64,000 bases of DNA. Source: CAWHNT01 sp963830775. Lineage in GTDB: Bacteria; Pseudomonadota; Alphaproteobacteria; Geminicoccales; Geminicoccaceae. The translations under genes were made by a program, and so were the position numbers. Under the pieces are notes generated by a model. That model was not told where the DNA came from and searched no databases. It worked only from the letters and a program-made list of their open reading frames with translations. Below, in pieces: positions 8,976 to 18,363 of the stretch (position 1 is the stretch's first letter; the number at the start of each line of letters is the position of its first letter). The stretch lies in NCBI GenBank assembly GCA_963830775.1, contig CAWHNT010000024.1:1-64000 (forward strand), written 5' to 3'.

Positions 8976-9974
8976 ATGCACAAGAAGGACCTCGGCCTCC
9001 TCGTCCTGATCCTGGTCGTGGGCGCCTTCACGGCCGCCCTCAACCCGCGCTTCCTCTCGCCCGTCAACCTCGTCAACATGGCGAACCTGATCGGGCTCTT
9101 CGGCCTCTTCAGCATCGGCGAGGGCCTGGTCATCATCACCGGCGGCATCGAGCTCTCGGTGGGCTCGATGTTCGCGCTGATCGGCGTCGTCTTCACCGAC
9201 CTCATGGTCAATCGCGGCCTGGACTGGCCCCTGGCCCTGGCGCTCGCGATCGGCATCGGCGTGGTCCTCGGCGCCATCCACGGCTTCCTCGTCACCCGCC
9301 TCAAGATCCAGCCCTTCGTCGTCACCTTGTGCGGCCTCCTGATCTACCGCGGTGTCGCCCGCTGGTACATGAACGACGCCACCATCGGCTTCGGCTACGG
9401 CGACGAGTTCCAGACCCTGGCCTGGCTCGCCTCGGGCCGCACCTTCGGCATCCCCCACACCTTCATCGCCCTGGTCATCGTGGCCCTGATCATGAGCGTG
9501 GTCCTCCACCGCTCGGTCTACGGCCGCTACCTCTTCGCCGTCGGCAAGAACGAGGAGGCCGCCCGCTTCTCCGGCATCAACACCGGCCTCGTCACCGCCA
9601 CCGCCTACATCATCAGCGGCGCCCTTGCCGGCCTCTCCGCCATCTTCCTGGCCTTCTACACCAACTCCGTCAGCCCCTCGGCCCACGGCAACTTCTACGA
9701 GCTCTACGCCATCGCCGCCGCCGTGCTGGGCGGCTGCTCCCTACGCGGCGGCGAAGGCTCGATCCTCGGCATCGTGCTCGGCACCATCCTCCTCCAGGTC
9801 CTCCAGAACCTGGTCAACCTCCTGGGCATCCCAAGCTCGCTCAACTTCGCCGTCATGGGCACGGTGATCCTGCTGGGCGTGCTGGCGGACCAGCAGCTGC
9901 AGAAGCGGCGGGCGCAGCGGGTGGCGATGGCGGCCCTGCAGGCGAGGGAAGCGGCGGTGCCGGCGCGGGCTTAG
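8976..9974 (+). CDS. Ribose-type ABC transporter permease (RbsC class)
   Basis: Inner-membrane permease of 332 residues with about eight to ten hydrophobic segments (for example LGLLVLILVVGAFTAAL at the N-terminus and AVMGTVILLGVLADQQL near the C-terminus). The family hallmarks GGIELSVGSM and the cytoplasmic coupling-loop region VGKNEEAARFSGI are present. Length is normal and the C-terminus is the usual basic tail, so the gene is intact even though decayed mobile-element DNA starts within about 15 bp of its stop. The operon has one binding protein, one double ATPase and one permease, which is complete for CUT2 importers. Confidence 0.92.
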   Translation: MHKKDLGLLVLILVVGAFTAALNPRFLSPVNLVNMANLIGLFGLFSIGEGLVIITGGIELSVGSMFALIGVVFTDLMVNRGLDWPLALALAIGIGVVLGAIHGFLVTRLKIQPFVVTLCGLLIYRGVARWYMNDATIGFGYGDEFQTLAWLASGRTFGIPHTFIALVIVALIMSVVLHRSVYGRYLFAVGKNEEAARFSGINTGLVTATAYIISGALAGLSAIFLAFYTNSVSPSAHGNFYELYAIAAAVLGGCSLRGGEGSILGIVLGTILLQVLQNLVNLLGIPSSLNFAVMGTVILLGVLADQQLQKRRAQRVAMAALQAREAAVPARA

Positions 9975-10008
9975 GGCTTTTCTTCGGGCTCTACGTGGTC
10001 CGGGTAGC

Positions 10009-10960
10009 GACCTCGTTCAGCCTCTGGGCCTGAGCGGCCAGCCGCGGGCCATCGTCTTCCACGAGAAGGAAGGCCGGCGCCACGCACACTGCGTCTGGTC
10101 GCGTATCGACGCCGCGAAAATGCGGGCGATCAACCTGCCGCATTTCGAGATGAAGCTCATGGACAAAGCGCACGAGCTGTTCCGTGAGCATGGCTGGCGG
10201 ATGCCGCCAGGCCTGCAGAAGAAGGCAGAGCGCGATCCCTTGAGCTACGCCCGGGCCGAAGGCCAGCAGGCCAAACGGGCCAAGGCTGATCCCAAGGCGC
10301 TCAAAGGCCGTTCCTGCGCTGCTGGGAGCGGTCAACATTCCAGGCCAGCGCTGGCTGTAGCCCTGCTGGAACATGGCTTCGTGCTGGCGCAGGGCGACCG
10401 TCGCGGCTTCGTCGCCGTCGATAGCCACGGCGAGGTCTATGCCCTCAGCCGCTGGCTTGGCCTCAAGGCGAAGGAGGTTCGCGCCCGCCTCGGCGATGGC
10501 CGCGACCTGCCGACGGTCGAGACAGCGAACAATCTGCTGGCCAGTGTGCCCACGGACAGACTGGCGGAGGCCGCGCAGGCTGACCTCGATAAGCAGCGGG
10601 CAGCCTATGAGCGTCGCCGGACAGAGTTGGTGGCGCGGCAGCGCCTGGAAAGGCGCAATCTTCGCGAGACGCAACGCGAGCGCGCCGACCGGCAGGCAAA
10701 GGCTCTGCGGGATCGCCTGCCGACCGGCTGGCGGGCGGCCTGGGCCAAAGCCTCCGGCCGGTACGATCGGCTGCTGCGCGACAACGCCGTACAGGCTCAG
10801 CGCCTGCTGGAGAGTGACCGGGCGGAGCGCCAGCAGCTGGTCCTGCGCCAGCTCGAGGAACGGCGCGTCCTGCGCCCCGCTCTCCAGCAGCTGGGGCTGC
10901 ATCGCGAGATCAACAACGACGCCCAGCGGCGGGCGACCGGCCGAAAGCTGGCCCGCCTTA
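10009..10960 (+). pseudogene. Relaxase/mobilisation nuclease, N-terminally truncated
   Basis: The readable frame starts inside the nuclease domain: GQPRAIVFHEKEGRRHAH contains the His-x-His metal-binding motif of MobA/VirD2-type relaxases, followed by SRIDAAKMRAINLPHFEMK. The first about 100 residues, where the nicking Tyr should be, are missing; the frame upstream runs into the end of the sugar permease gene without a start or similarity. The rest is a long Arg/Gln/Glu-rich helical region (LERRNLRETQRERADRQ). In related elements this protein nicks oriT for transfer. The C-terminal end blends into the next pseudogene. The deletion boundary, near 10010-10025, is probably one edge of the surviving element. 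Confidence 0.75.
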
Positions 10961-12502
10961 CGCCCGGCGGGATTTGCCGCAGGTCGATCCCCGGCAGCCG
11001 CTGCTTCTTGCCGACGCCAAGGAGACACTCACCGCGGAAGCACTGCTTCTGCGGCCCGCGCGCATCTTCGATGTCCTAACCCGCCACGACGAGACCTTCA
11101 CGCGTGTCCACATCGAGCGGGCGGTGGCCCATTACATCGCCACGCGCGCAGGAATATCGCGCCGTTCTCGACGAGGTGCTGCGCTCGGACGAGCTGGTCC
11201 GCATCGCGGAAGGCATACACGAACGCTTCACCACCGCCACGCTGCGCAATGCGCGTGCCTCCGTTGAGCGGCAGACGGCAATGCTGGCAGAAGAGAAGAA
11301 ACACTTCGTCGGCCGGCATGTGGTGGATGCGGCCATCGCCGAGCAGAGCCGGACCATGCAGGCCGCGGTCGGTGCCTCGCTGAGCGCCGAGCAGGAGAGC
11401 GGCCATCCGCACGTCACCGGCGCCGAGCGGCTTTCGACTGGTGGTGGGCTTGGTCGGGACCGGCAAGAGCAGGCTCCTGGGGGCGGCCCGCGAGGCATGG
11501 GAGGCGGCTGGCTATCAGGTCGTCGGTGCGGCCTTGGCCGGCAATGCGGCCGAGGGACTGGAGGAAGCTCCGGCATCACGAGCCGCACGCTGGCCTCGCT
11601 CGAGCATCGCTGGGAGCGGGTCCGCGAGCCTCGGCCGCAAGCGACGTGCTGGTGATCGACGAGGCCGGCATGATCGGCACGTTGCAGCTGGCGCGGGTGC
11701 TGGCTCGATCGCGTCGGGCGGTCGGGGCCAAGGTGGTGCTGGTCGGCGATCCGGAGCAGCTGCAGCCCATCGCGGCCGGTACGCCGTTCAAGGAGCTGAC
11801 CGAGCGCCTCGATCCGGCCCTGCTCACTGAGATCCGCCGGCAGAAGGAGGACTGGCAGCACCAAGCGTCGCTGCAACTGGCCCGGCAGGAGATCGGCGAG
11901 GCGGTCCGGCTCTACAAGGATCGCGGTTGCGTTAAGACGGCGGTCAGCCCTGGCGCCGCCTTCGCCACCCTGGTCGAGGACTACATGCAGGATCTGGAGC
12001 GGCACGGGCCCGAGGTCTCGCGTCTGGCCCTCGCCCATCGCCGTAAGGACGTGCACCTGATCAACCAGACGATCCGGGCCGCCCGGCAACCGCCGGGGAG
12101 CTCGCCGACGAGCACCTGTTCCTGACCGACCACGGGCCACGCGCCTTTGCCGCCGGCGACCGCATCCTGCTCACCCGCAACGACCGCACGCTGGCGCTGC
12201 ACAACGGCATGCTGGGCACCGTCGAGAGCGTCCAGCAGGGCAAGCTGACGGTCAGGATCGACGGCGGCTCCACCGATGAGGCGCGGCACGTGACCATAGC
12301 GGCGGATGAATACGCCTCGTTCGACCATGGGTACGCCACCACGATCCACAAGGCGCAGGGCGCCACGGTCGACCGCGCCTTCGTGCTGGCCTCTGGCCGC
12401 ATGGACGGCCACCTGGCCTATGTCGGCCTGACGCGGCACCGGCATGAGGCGCGGCTCTACGGCGACGGCCTGGATGTGCAGCGTCTCACCAGCGATCCGC
12501 TA

Positions 12503-13545
12503 GAGCAAATCGCAGGCTGATTGGGACGGTCTATGGTAGCTTCCTCATGGTGGAGGAGAGAACCATGCCCAGAGCCTATTCAGGCGATCTGCGCCGGCGT
12601 GTGGTTGCGGCGGCGCTGGAGGGAGGGCAGTCGCGCGAGGTAGTCGCACGACGGTTCGCGGTCGGACGCTCGAGCGTGTATCGCTGGGTGGAGACGGCCC
12701 AGACCGAGGGCCGGCTGGAGGCCAGGCCGATGCGGGGCGGGCCCAGACCCATGATAAGGGATGAGACCGAGGCCGCGCTCAAGGACATGGTCAAGTCCGA
12801 CAATCACCTGACGCTGGCCGAGTACCGGGACCGGCTTGCGGACAGGACCGAGATACGGGTGCATCCCTGGACGGTGGGGCGGGCCCTCAGGCGTCTGGGG
12901 CTCACGCGAAAAAAAGAAGACCTTGCGTGCGATCGAGCAGGACGAGGCCGCGATCTTGGAGGAACGCCAAGCCTGGCCTGAAACGATCGCTGGGATCGCT
13001 GTCGAGCGCTTCGTCTTCCTCGACGAGAGTGCTGCCCGCACCGACCTCGTCCGCAGCCACGGCTGGAGCCCCTGCGGCGAGCGTGCCCCCGGCACGGCAC
13101 CTTGTGGTCATTGGGAACGCGTCACCATCCTGGGGGCGCTTGGGCCGGAGGGGATCGTCGCCGCCATGAGCATCCCGGCCGCCACCGACGGGGCGGTGTT
13201 CTGCGCCTGGCTGGAGCAGGTGCTCCTGCCCGAGCTGCGCCGCATCAGACCCGACGCGGTCCTGGTCATGGACAACCTTGCCGCCCACAAGACCCAGGCC
13301 GTGCGTGCCCTCCTCGACGGCTCGGGCTTCGCGTACCGCTATCTCCCGCGCTACTCGCCGGATCTGAACCCGATCGAGCCCGCCTGGGCCAAGGTGAAGG
13401 GCCTGTTGCGCAAGGCCGCGGCACGGACCGTCGACGGCCTCCATGCCGCCCTCGGCCCAGCCTTGGCCGCCATCACCAAGGACGACGCCAGAGGCTTCTT
13501 TCGCCATGCCGGTTATGCCTGTCCCAAGTAGCCTGCGGTTTGCTT
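12503..13545 (+). mobile_element. IS630-family insertion sequence (copy 2), complete
   Basis: Terminal inverted repeats: 12503-12527 reads GAGCAAATCGCAGGCTGATT then GGGAC, and the reverse of 13521-13545 reads AAGCAAACCGCAGGCTACTT then GGGAC, about 20 of 25 matching. TA flanks both ends (12501-12502 and 13546-13547). It carries one split transposase frame. The element sits in the last part of the traA reading frame and the same strand continues after it, which allows the pre-insertion traA end to be reconstructed. Confidence 0.9.
12565..13531 (+). CDS. IS630-family transposase, two frames meeting at an A7 run
   Basis: First frame (ATG 12565): helix-turn-helix with YSGDLRRRVVAAALEGG and VGRSSVYRWVETAQTEGR. 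Second frame: DDE catalytic domain with FLDESAARTDLVRSHGW, VMDNLAAHKT and LPRYSPDLNPIEPAWAKVK, giving Asp-Asp-Glu. The join is at CGA AAA AAA G (12907-12916), where seven A bases in a row precede the change. Continuing in the family sequence (LTRKKKTLRAIEQDE) needs a +1 (or -2) change, or loss of one A in the transcript. That fits transcriptional slippage, or a sequencing error in the A run; it is not a standard -1 heptamer in this register. Confidence 0.8.
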
Positions 13546-13814
13546 TAGCGTTAGCACTGCATGACCGACGGCAGGAGCGCGAGCCGCAGCCGCGATATCG
13601 ATGATCCTTGCCTCTACCCACAAAAGTCCAGTCGAACTGATTCTAATCCTGACGGCGGCACTTTGGTGTGCGGGCAACAAGCCGAGACCAGGGGCTCCAG
13701 CTCAGCCCATTGCACGTCCGTCCGCACCACCATGCCCCAGCCCTCCACCACCGGGCAGAGGTGGGGTTGGCACCCAGGCGCCAACGGAGGTTAACTTCGT
13801 TACAGAGGTGGCCA

Positions 13815-14598
13815 ATGGTTGAGATCATCCGTCCCTTTTTCGAGCCGCATCTGGCCCGGATCGAGCCCGACGACCGCCTCGTGGTGCTCGCCCGGACGAT
13901 ACAAACGCAGGACCCGGGAGCGGAAACCGCGCTCAAGGACCGCGTCGTCAACTGGGCGCGCTTCGGGGAGGCCTGCCTCGGGCAAGCGCTCTATCGGCAC
14001 CGCGATGTCTTTCGGAACGGTGCGGAAATGCCCGTGTGGAGCCATCTCGAACTGAGCTACTTTCGCGGGATGATCTCCGTCGACGTCATTTTCGACCTCG
14101 TGGACAAGCGGCAACTGGCGGGGGTGGACCTGCTGCGCGCGGAGATCCTCCTGACCACCCCCTCGTCCTTCGTGCTACCCCGCGGGTGGCACGGCTCGGC
14201 CGGTCGGGCGGTGTCGCTGGAATACATCGACGTGCGATCGCCGCATCTCAGCGAGTACAGGGACGTCATGCGGAGATACTGCGGTCCAGCCGCCGCGAAG
14301 CTCGTCCGAGCGAACAGGTTCGGGACGTTCAGGGCGATGGAGACGGCGGCGGTGCTCTACCGTGACCCGAAGTTCAAGATCGACTGGAACCAGATTATCT
14401 GTGCGAGGTGGATGCTGGCGACTTCAACGGGTTCGGCCAGGAGTTCGCAGCCGCACTACAGGACTTGCCGGACGGCGCAGACATCGGGGCGTCTTCGCCG
14501 GCCTCGACCGCATCCGCACGGTTCCCCGTTGGACCTTCAACGATCCAGTGGTTGAGGCGGACGCTGCGATAGGGCGGGAGGGCATGGCGGAACCATAA
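13815..14598 (+). pseudogene. Uncharacterised protein, about 260 aa, frameshifted near its end
   Basis: I do not recognise the family. The first about 190 residues (ATG 13815, MVEIIRPFFEPHLARIEP) form a good coding frame with balanced hydrophobic/charged composition and no signal peptide or membrane span. Near 14395 the frame must change to read LCEVDAGDFNGFGQEFAAAL, and near 14490 again to read GVFAGLDRIRTVPRWTFNDP, ending at TAA 14598. With both shifts the gene stops 60 bp from the convergent ParB-like gene's reconstructed stop. GAGG lies 8 nt before the ATG. Between 13605 and 13814 I see no gene; an open frame of 73 codons there (13601-13822) has a hydrophobic N-terminus but overlaps this start and is probably chance. 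Confidence 0.45.
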
Positions 14599-15065
14599 GC
14601 TGTGGGTCAGCACCACCACGCCCCTTCCTCCCGCTGCTCAGGCATGGATGGAGCCGGTCTAAGGCGGTGACAGCGCCCAGGCGTAGAGCCCGGCTGACCT
14701 CCTGCCAGTCCTCGATGGCGCGGATGCCGCTCTCCTCGGTGTAGGCCCGCATCGGGAAGTCCATGTAGCGCGGCAGCCAACCTTCCACGACCGGCGTGCG
14801 GGTGCCGTTCAGGCAGTTCTGAATGATCCGCTTCTGCACTTTGGCGGTCTCCGCGATGTTCCCGTCCGCCACGGTCTTCCCGGCGATCTCGGCCACCATG
14901 CCGTTGATGGCCCGTCCCCCGGCCTACAGTTCGCTGAGACACCACTTTGCAGGTAGGCAACTGCAAGGAGGTGAGGATGGACGAGACGTTGGGGTGGGCG
15001 TGGGCCCGGCGGAGCGCGCCCACCACGCTGGCGGAGACGGGCCCACGCCCGAGCCGCGGCGGCGG

Positions 15066-15357
15066 ATGTCGGCGCGACGCAAGCAGGAGACGGTGCTGCG
15101 GCTTCTGCGGGGCGAGGACCTGGAGCTGGTCTCGCGCGAGCTCGGGCGTGACCGCGGCGGAGCTGAGCGGCTGGCGCGACCAGTTCCTGGCCGCGGGCGA
15201 GGCGTCGCTGAAGAGCCGGCCGGCCGACGCGCGGGATGCCGAGATCGACCGGCTGAAGGACAAGGTCGGCGAGCTGACGATGACGACCGAGCTCTTGGAG
15301 GCGAAGATCGAGCGTTTGGAGACGCACCGCCCTTTGGCCCGCCGGAGGCCGAGGTGA
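15066..15357 (+). pseudogene. IS3-family transposase OrfA, one frameshift
   Basis: OrfA is the helix-turn-helix and leucine-zipper subunit. The reading MSARRKQETVLRLLRGEDLE is in one frame and TAAELSGWRDQFLAAGEAS with the coiled coil LKDKVGELTMTTELLEAK in another; the change is needed near 15145, where one extra base seems present after the codon for SRELG. The frame ends at TGA 15355-15357 and overlaps the ATG of orfB, the normal setting for a -1 fusion in this family. With the internal shift, OrfA would not be made as written. Confidence 0.7.
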
Positions 15358-16247
15358 TGAGCCGGCAGGTCTCGCCCGCCACCGGCCATGTCTATGGCCT
15401 CGAGCGGGTCAGGCGCCTCTGGGGCGTGTCACGGGCCACCATTTACCGCCATCGTCATCGCTCGGAGGAGGCCGTCCGCAGACGGCCCGGGCCGCAAGGC
15501 GCGATGGCGGACGAAGGCCTGGTGGGGGCGATCCAAGAGCTGCTCAGGGACAGCCCCTTTCATGGCGAGGGCTACCGCAAGCTGTGGGCCCGGCTGCGCT
15601 TTGCCGGCATCCGCACCAGCCGACGCCGCGTTCTGCGGCTCATGCGCGAGAATCGCCTGTTGGCGCACCAACGTGCCGGCCGGCCGCACGGCTCGAGGGC
15701 CCACGACGGCACGATCATCACCGAGCGGGTGGATGTCATGTGGGGCACCGACCTGACCTCGGTCATGACGGGCGAGGGCCAGGCTGCCGTGTTCATCACC
15801 GTCGATCACTGCTCGACCGAGTGCGTCGGTATTCACGCCAGCCGCAGCGCCGATCGCTTCCAGGCCCTCGAGCCGGTCAAGCAGGCCGTCCGCCAATGCC
15901 ATGGCGGCTTCGCCAAGGGCATCGCTGCCGGCCTTCGGCTCCGCCACGACCACGGCAGTCAGTATGTCAGCCACGACTTCCAGGCCGAGATCCGTTTCCT
16001 CGGCATCGAAAGCTCGCCGGCCTTCGTCCGCGAGCCGGAAGGGAACGGCTGCGCCGAGCGCTTTATCCGGGTGCTGAAGGAGAACCTGCTGTGGGTCCGC
16101 CGCTTCGACACCGTCGAGGAGTTGCGCCTGGCACTCCTCGCCTTCCGGCAGACCTACAACCAGTCCTGGATCATCGAGCGGCACGGCTACAAGACACCTG
16201 CGCAGGTCCGGGCCGAGCAGACCACAGCCCTGCCCATGGCCGCGTAA
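15357..16247 (+). CDS. IS3-family transposase OrfB (DDE integrase domain)
   Basis: A 296-residue retroviral-integrase-like catalytic subunit, uninterrupted. N-terminal part LERVRRLWGVSRATIYRH, then HTH_21-type GYRKLWARLRFAGI. Catalytic core: first Asp in MWGTDLTSVM, second in RHDHGSQYVSHDF, and Glu in EGNGCAERFIRVLKEN, giving DDE. ATG overlaps the OrfA stop as ATGA. This ORF on its own does not transpose; it needs OrfA or the OrfAB fusion. Confidence 0.9.
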   Translation: MSRQVSPATGHVYGLERVRRLWGVSRATIYRHRHRSEEAVRRRPGPQGAMADEGLVGAIQELLRDSPFHGEGYRKLWARLRFAGIRTSRRRVLRLMRENRLLAHQRAGRPHGSRAHDGTIITERVDVMWGTDLTSVMTGEGQAAVFITVDHCSTECVGIHASRSADRFQALEPVKQAVRQCHGGFAKGIAAGLRLRHDHGSQYVSHDFQAEIRFLGIESSPAFVREPEGNGCAERFIRVLKENLLWVRRFDTVEELRLALLAFRQTYNQSWIIERHGYKTPAQVRAEQTTALPMAA

Positions 16248-17791
16248 GCGCAGAGCGGTGTCTCACGACCGTAGACCGGTACACCCGCTTGTCGCGCAGC
16301 AGATTAAAGAAGGTGTCGTCAGGTCTCCAGCACGCGCCGATGTCGACGCTCAGCAGCATGCCCAACGCCTCAGTCATGGCCGTGCCGCAGGGCAGAGTTT
16401 CCGCGACGGTGAAGGTCAGGACACGCATCACCTCCTCGTCGCCTAAAGTCAGAAGCCGGGCGAACAGGCCGTGAAGGTCGCGCTCCGCGCCCAACCGCCC
16501 TTGCTGGGGACCAGGGTCGAGCCCGTCTCGATCTCGATCCCGAGCAGCGCACAAATCGTTTCGCGTTCACCGGTGAACCTCTCGTTGGCCCCATTGGCGG
16601 CGAGGCTCTCGCCGATGGCGATGCTTTCGGCCTTGCGGGGCTCGGCCTGCACCTGCCAGAGCGCGGAGCCCGCGATCATCTGCGCCGTGGCCAGACGCAG
16701 CGCGATGCCCCGGTCATCGAGCAGCGCCGTCCTGATGGCGCTGTGCCGGTGCAGGTCGAGATAGTTCTGCATGGTCTTGGTCAGCTCGGGCCGGGACGCG
16801 GCTGCCCTCTTACCGGTCTCCTCGTCCTGTCGAGCCGCCCGCACCTCCTTGCGCGGCAGCCGCCCCTCGAAGAACGTCACCTCACCATCGCGGGCGACCT
16901 CGATATAGACCCTGCCACCCTCCTCCTTGGCGACCTCGGCGAAGTCGTAGGCCGCAAACCGTGCCCCGACATTGAGCACCACGACATCCGTCCAGCCGTC
17001 CGCCAGATAGCGCTCCCTGGCCCTGGCGATGGCGGCGCTCTGCAAGGCCCAGAACCTTTCCGCATTGTCGAAGTAGCTGTCCTTGCCGAACAGGTCGGCG
17101 ACGATGGAGCCCGGATACTCGGCCAGATCGAACAGCGCATTGCCGGTCGGGATTTCCTCGCCGCCGAGCAGCCAGCTCTTCAGGCGATGGCCCTCGGGGG
17201 GCGTACTCGTCCTCGCTGCGGAACAGCTCCAGCCACGCCTTCTGCTGGCTGCAGCTGGCCATGGTCAGGATGCGCAGGGTCTCGGACCGGATGTCACCCC
17301 GGCGATAGGCGGTCAGGATTGGCGGGATGATATTGGCGATGGCCAGACGCTGCCGGACCAGCCGCATCGTCACGCCGAACCGGCTGGCGATCTCCTCGGC
17401 ATCGGCCCCTTCCTTCACCAGCGCGGCGAAAGCCTTGTACTGGTCGATCTCGTCCATCGGCAGCCGCGCGATGTTCTCGGCCAGCGAGGCCTCGATGGCG
17501 CGGGCATCGTCGCCGTCCTGCATGACGATGCAGGGCACAGGCTCGACGCCGCCCTCCTCGGGCAGCTTCAGCAAGGCGCGATAACGGCGCTGTCCGGCCA
17601 CGATCTCGTAGCCCTCGCAGTTCGGGCGCACCAAGAGCGGCTGCAGGACGCCGAGGCTGCGGATGCTGGGTACGAGGTCGCTCACGTCCCTGCCGCCGTG
17701 CTTGCGCACGTTGACTGCGGCGGTCTTGAGGTCGGCGAGGTCGATATGTTGCAGTTGCATGATCTTCTCCATGGGTTGTTGTCATGGCGCA

Positions 17792-17854
17792 GGATTGCAC
17801 CCACAAACCCCGGCTCCTGCCGGTCGCCCTCGGCGGGGTTTGCGGGTGCAATCC
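17792..17854. repeat. Long near-perfect hairpin between ardA and the parB-like gene
   Basis: Left arm 17792-17814 and right arm 17832-17854 are reverse complements at 21 of 23 positions (core GGATTGCACCC / GGGTGCAATCC), with a 17-nt loop. It lies in the 97-bp gap between the ardA stop and the parB-like start, both on the minus strand. No T-run follows on either strand, so it is not a classical terminator. It could attenuate read-through from ardA, stabilise the ardA mRNA, or be a site on single-stranded DNA during transfer (inference). Confidence 0.75.
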
Positions 17855-17857
17855 CGC

Positions 17858-18363
17858 TCAACCGCAGCGGTAGACCAGCCTCTCGCCGCCGATCTCCACG
17901 CTGGCGTAGTCCGCCGCCAGGTCGCGGGCGATGGCGTCATGGTCGATGTAGAAGCGGAGGCTTTGCGGCACCTCGCCGAACAGGCCCTCATCGACGAACT
18001 GCTCGGCAAGCTCGCGCAGGCTTTCAACGCGATAGATGTCGATCTCGAATTCGTCGGGGCGGGTATTGGCCTCGAAGCGGTAGCCGCATTCGCCCACGGC
18101 AATGATGACCGCCTGCTTCTCGGGCTCCGACCACTCAACGCAAGCGAAGAACCGGTCCAGCATGCCCTGATGGAGGCCGATGGCCTCGGCCAGCGCGGCG
18201 TCAATAGCCTCGCCGTCGATGAACTGGATTTCGAACTCCTCGACGGGCTGCCGCTCGCGTTCCGCAGGGCACCAGCCTTGCGGGCGTAGTCCTCGGCGCT
18301 GTGGAAGTAGAAGCCGGTGGCCGAGATGTCGTAGGGCTGGGCGTAGAGGGTGATGGTGGTCAT
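17858..18363 (-). pseudogene. ardA: Antirestriction protein ArdA, one frameshift
   Basis: ArdA is an acidic DNA mimic that blocks type I restriction enzymes in a new host. The start MTTITLYAQPYDISATGF (ATG 18363) and FHSAEDYARKAGALRN are in one frame. Near 18250 the frame must shift to read EEFEIQFIDGEAIDAALAEA and on through LRELAEQFVDEG and SLRFYIDHDAIARDLAADY, the conserved ArdA C-terminal region, to TAG... stop at 17858 (TGA on the coding strand). The reassembled length of about 168 residues and the strong acidic bias are normal for ArdA. Good GGAG before the start. Presence beside mobilisation genes is typical of the leading region of transferable elements. Confidence 0.75.

Larger units (their letters stand above)
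10960..13604 (+). pseudogene. traA: TraA-type conjugative helicase, multiply frameshifted and interrupted by IS630
   Basis: Pieces in three frames reassemble the RecD-like helicase part of TraA. In order: LTRHDETFTRVHIERAV (~11070), VLRSDELVRIAEG (~11190), Walker A region VGLVGTGKSRLLGA (~11450), SGITSRTLASLEHRW (~11570), Walker B VLVIDEAGM and VLVGDPEQLQPI (~11650-11770), HRRKDVHLINQ (~12040), HGYATTIHKAQGATVDRA (~12330) and YVGLTRHRHEARLYG (~12430). Shifts are needed near 11150, 11430, 11562, 11640 and 12090. IS630 copy 2 then splits it at 12501; after removal of the element the frame runs on from 13548 for 18 codons to TGA at 13602. The relaxase half found in full-length TraA is absent. 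With this many breaks it is very unlikely to be functional unless the sequence is poor. Confidence 0.75.
14915..16283 (+). mobile_element. IS3-family insertion sequence with 4-bp target duplication
   Basis: CCCG at 14911-14914 is repeated at 16284-16287, a short target duplication of IS3 type. The ends are imperfect inverted repeats: left TCCCCCGGCCTACAGTTC, right (reverse strand) TGTACCGGTCTACGGTC, both followed by GAGACACC. Removing the element and one CCCG copy joins the ParB-like frame as Asp-Lys-Arg-Ala-Ile-Asn-Gly. It carries orfA and orfB in the usual overlapping arrangement. Confidence 0.88.
14659..17760 (-). pseudogene. ParB/RepB/Spo0J-family protein, frameshifted and split by an IS3-family element
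   Basis: N-terminus (ATG 17760; an alternative ATG is at 17772) is a clear ParB domain: LVRPNCEGYEIVAGQRRYRA with the GxRRxRA CTP/DNA-binding motif, then SLAENIARLPMDEIDQYKAF and the helix-turn-helix EEIASRFGVTMRLVRQRLAI. A C-run at about 17210 holds one base too many; the frame continues EGHRLKSWLLGGEE. A second shift is near 16495, leading to FARLLTLGDEEVMRVLTF. IS3 occupies 14915-16283. Beyond it the protein resumes INGMVAEIAGKTVADGN and VEGWLPRYMDFPMRAYT, with a last shift near 14685 giving a stop at 14659. Such long ParB-like proteins are typical accessory genes of alphaproteobacterial plasmids and integrated elements; their exact job is not known. Downstream of ardA, same strand. Confidence 0.75.

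Noticed and set aside
7479..9686. 735-codon minus-strand frame across the ABC ATPase and permease
   Set aside because: Asp/Glu/Ala/Gly-rich shadow; the plus-strand genes carry all family motifs.
9975..10010. Left attachment site with a duplicated tRNA-Arg 3' end
   Set aside because: No copy of the tRNA 3' segment is visible near the permease end.
13601..13822. 73-codon frame with hydrophobic N-terminus
   Set aside because: Overlaps traA tail and the next start; no ribosome-binding site and Pro-rich chance composition.
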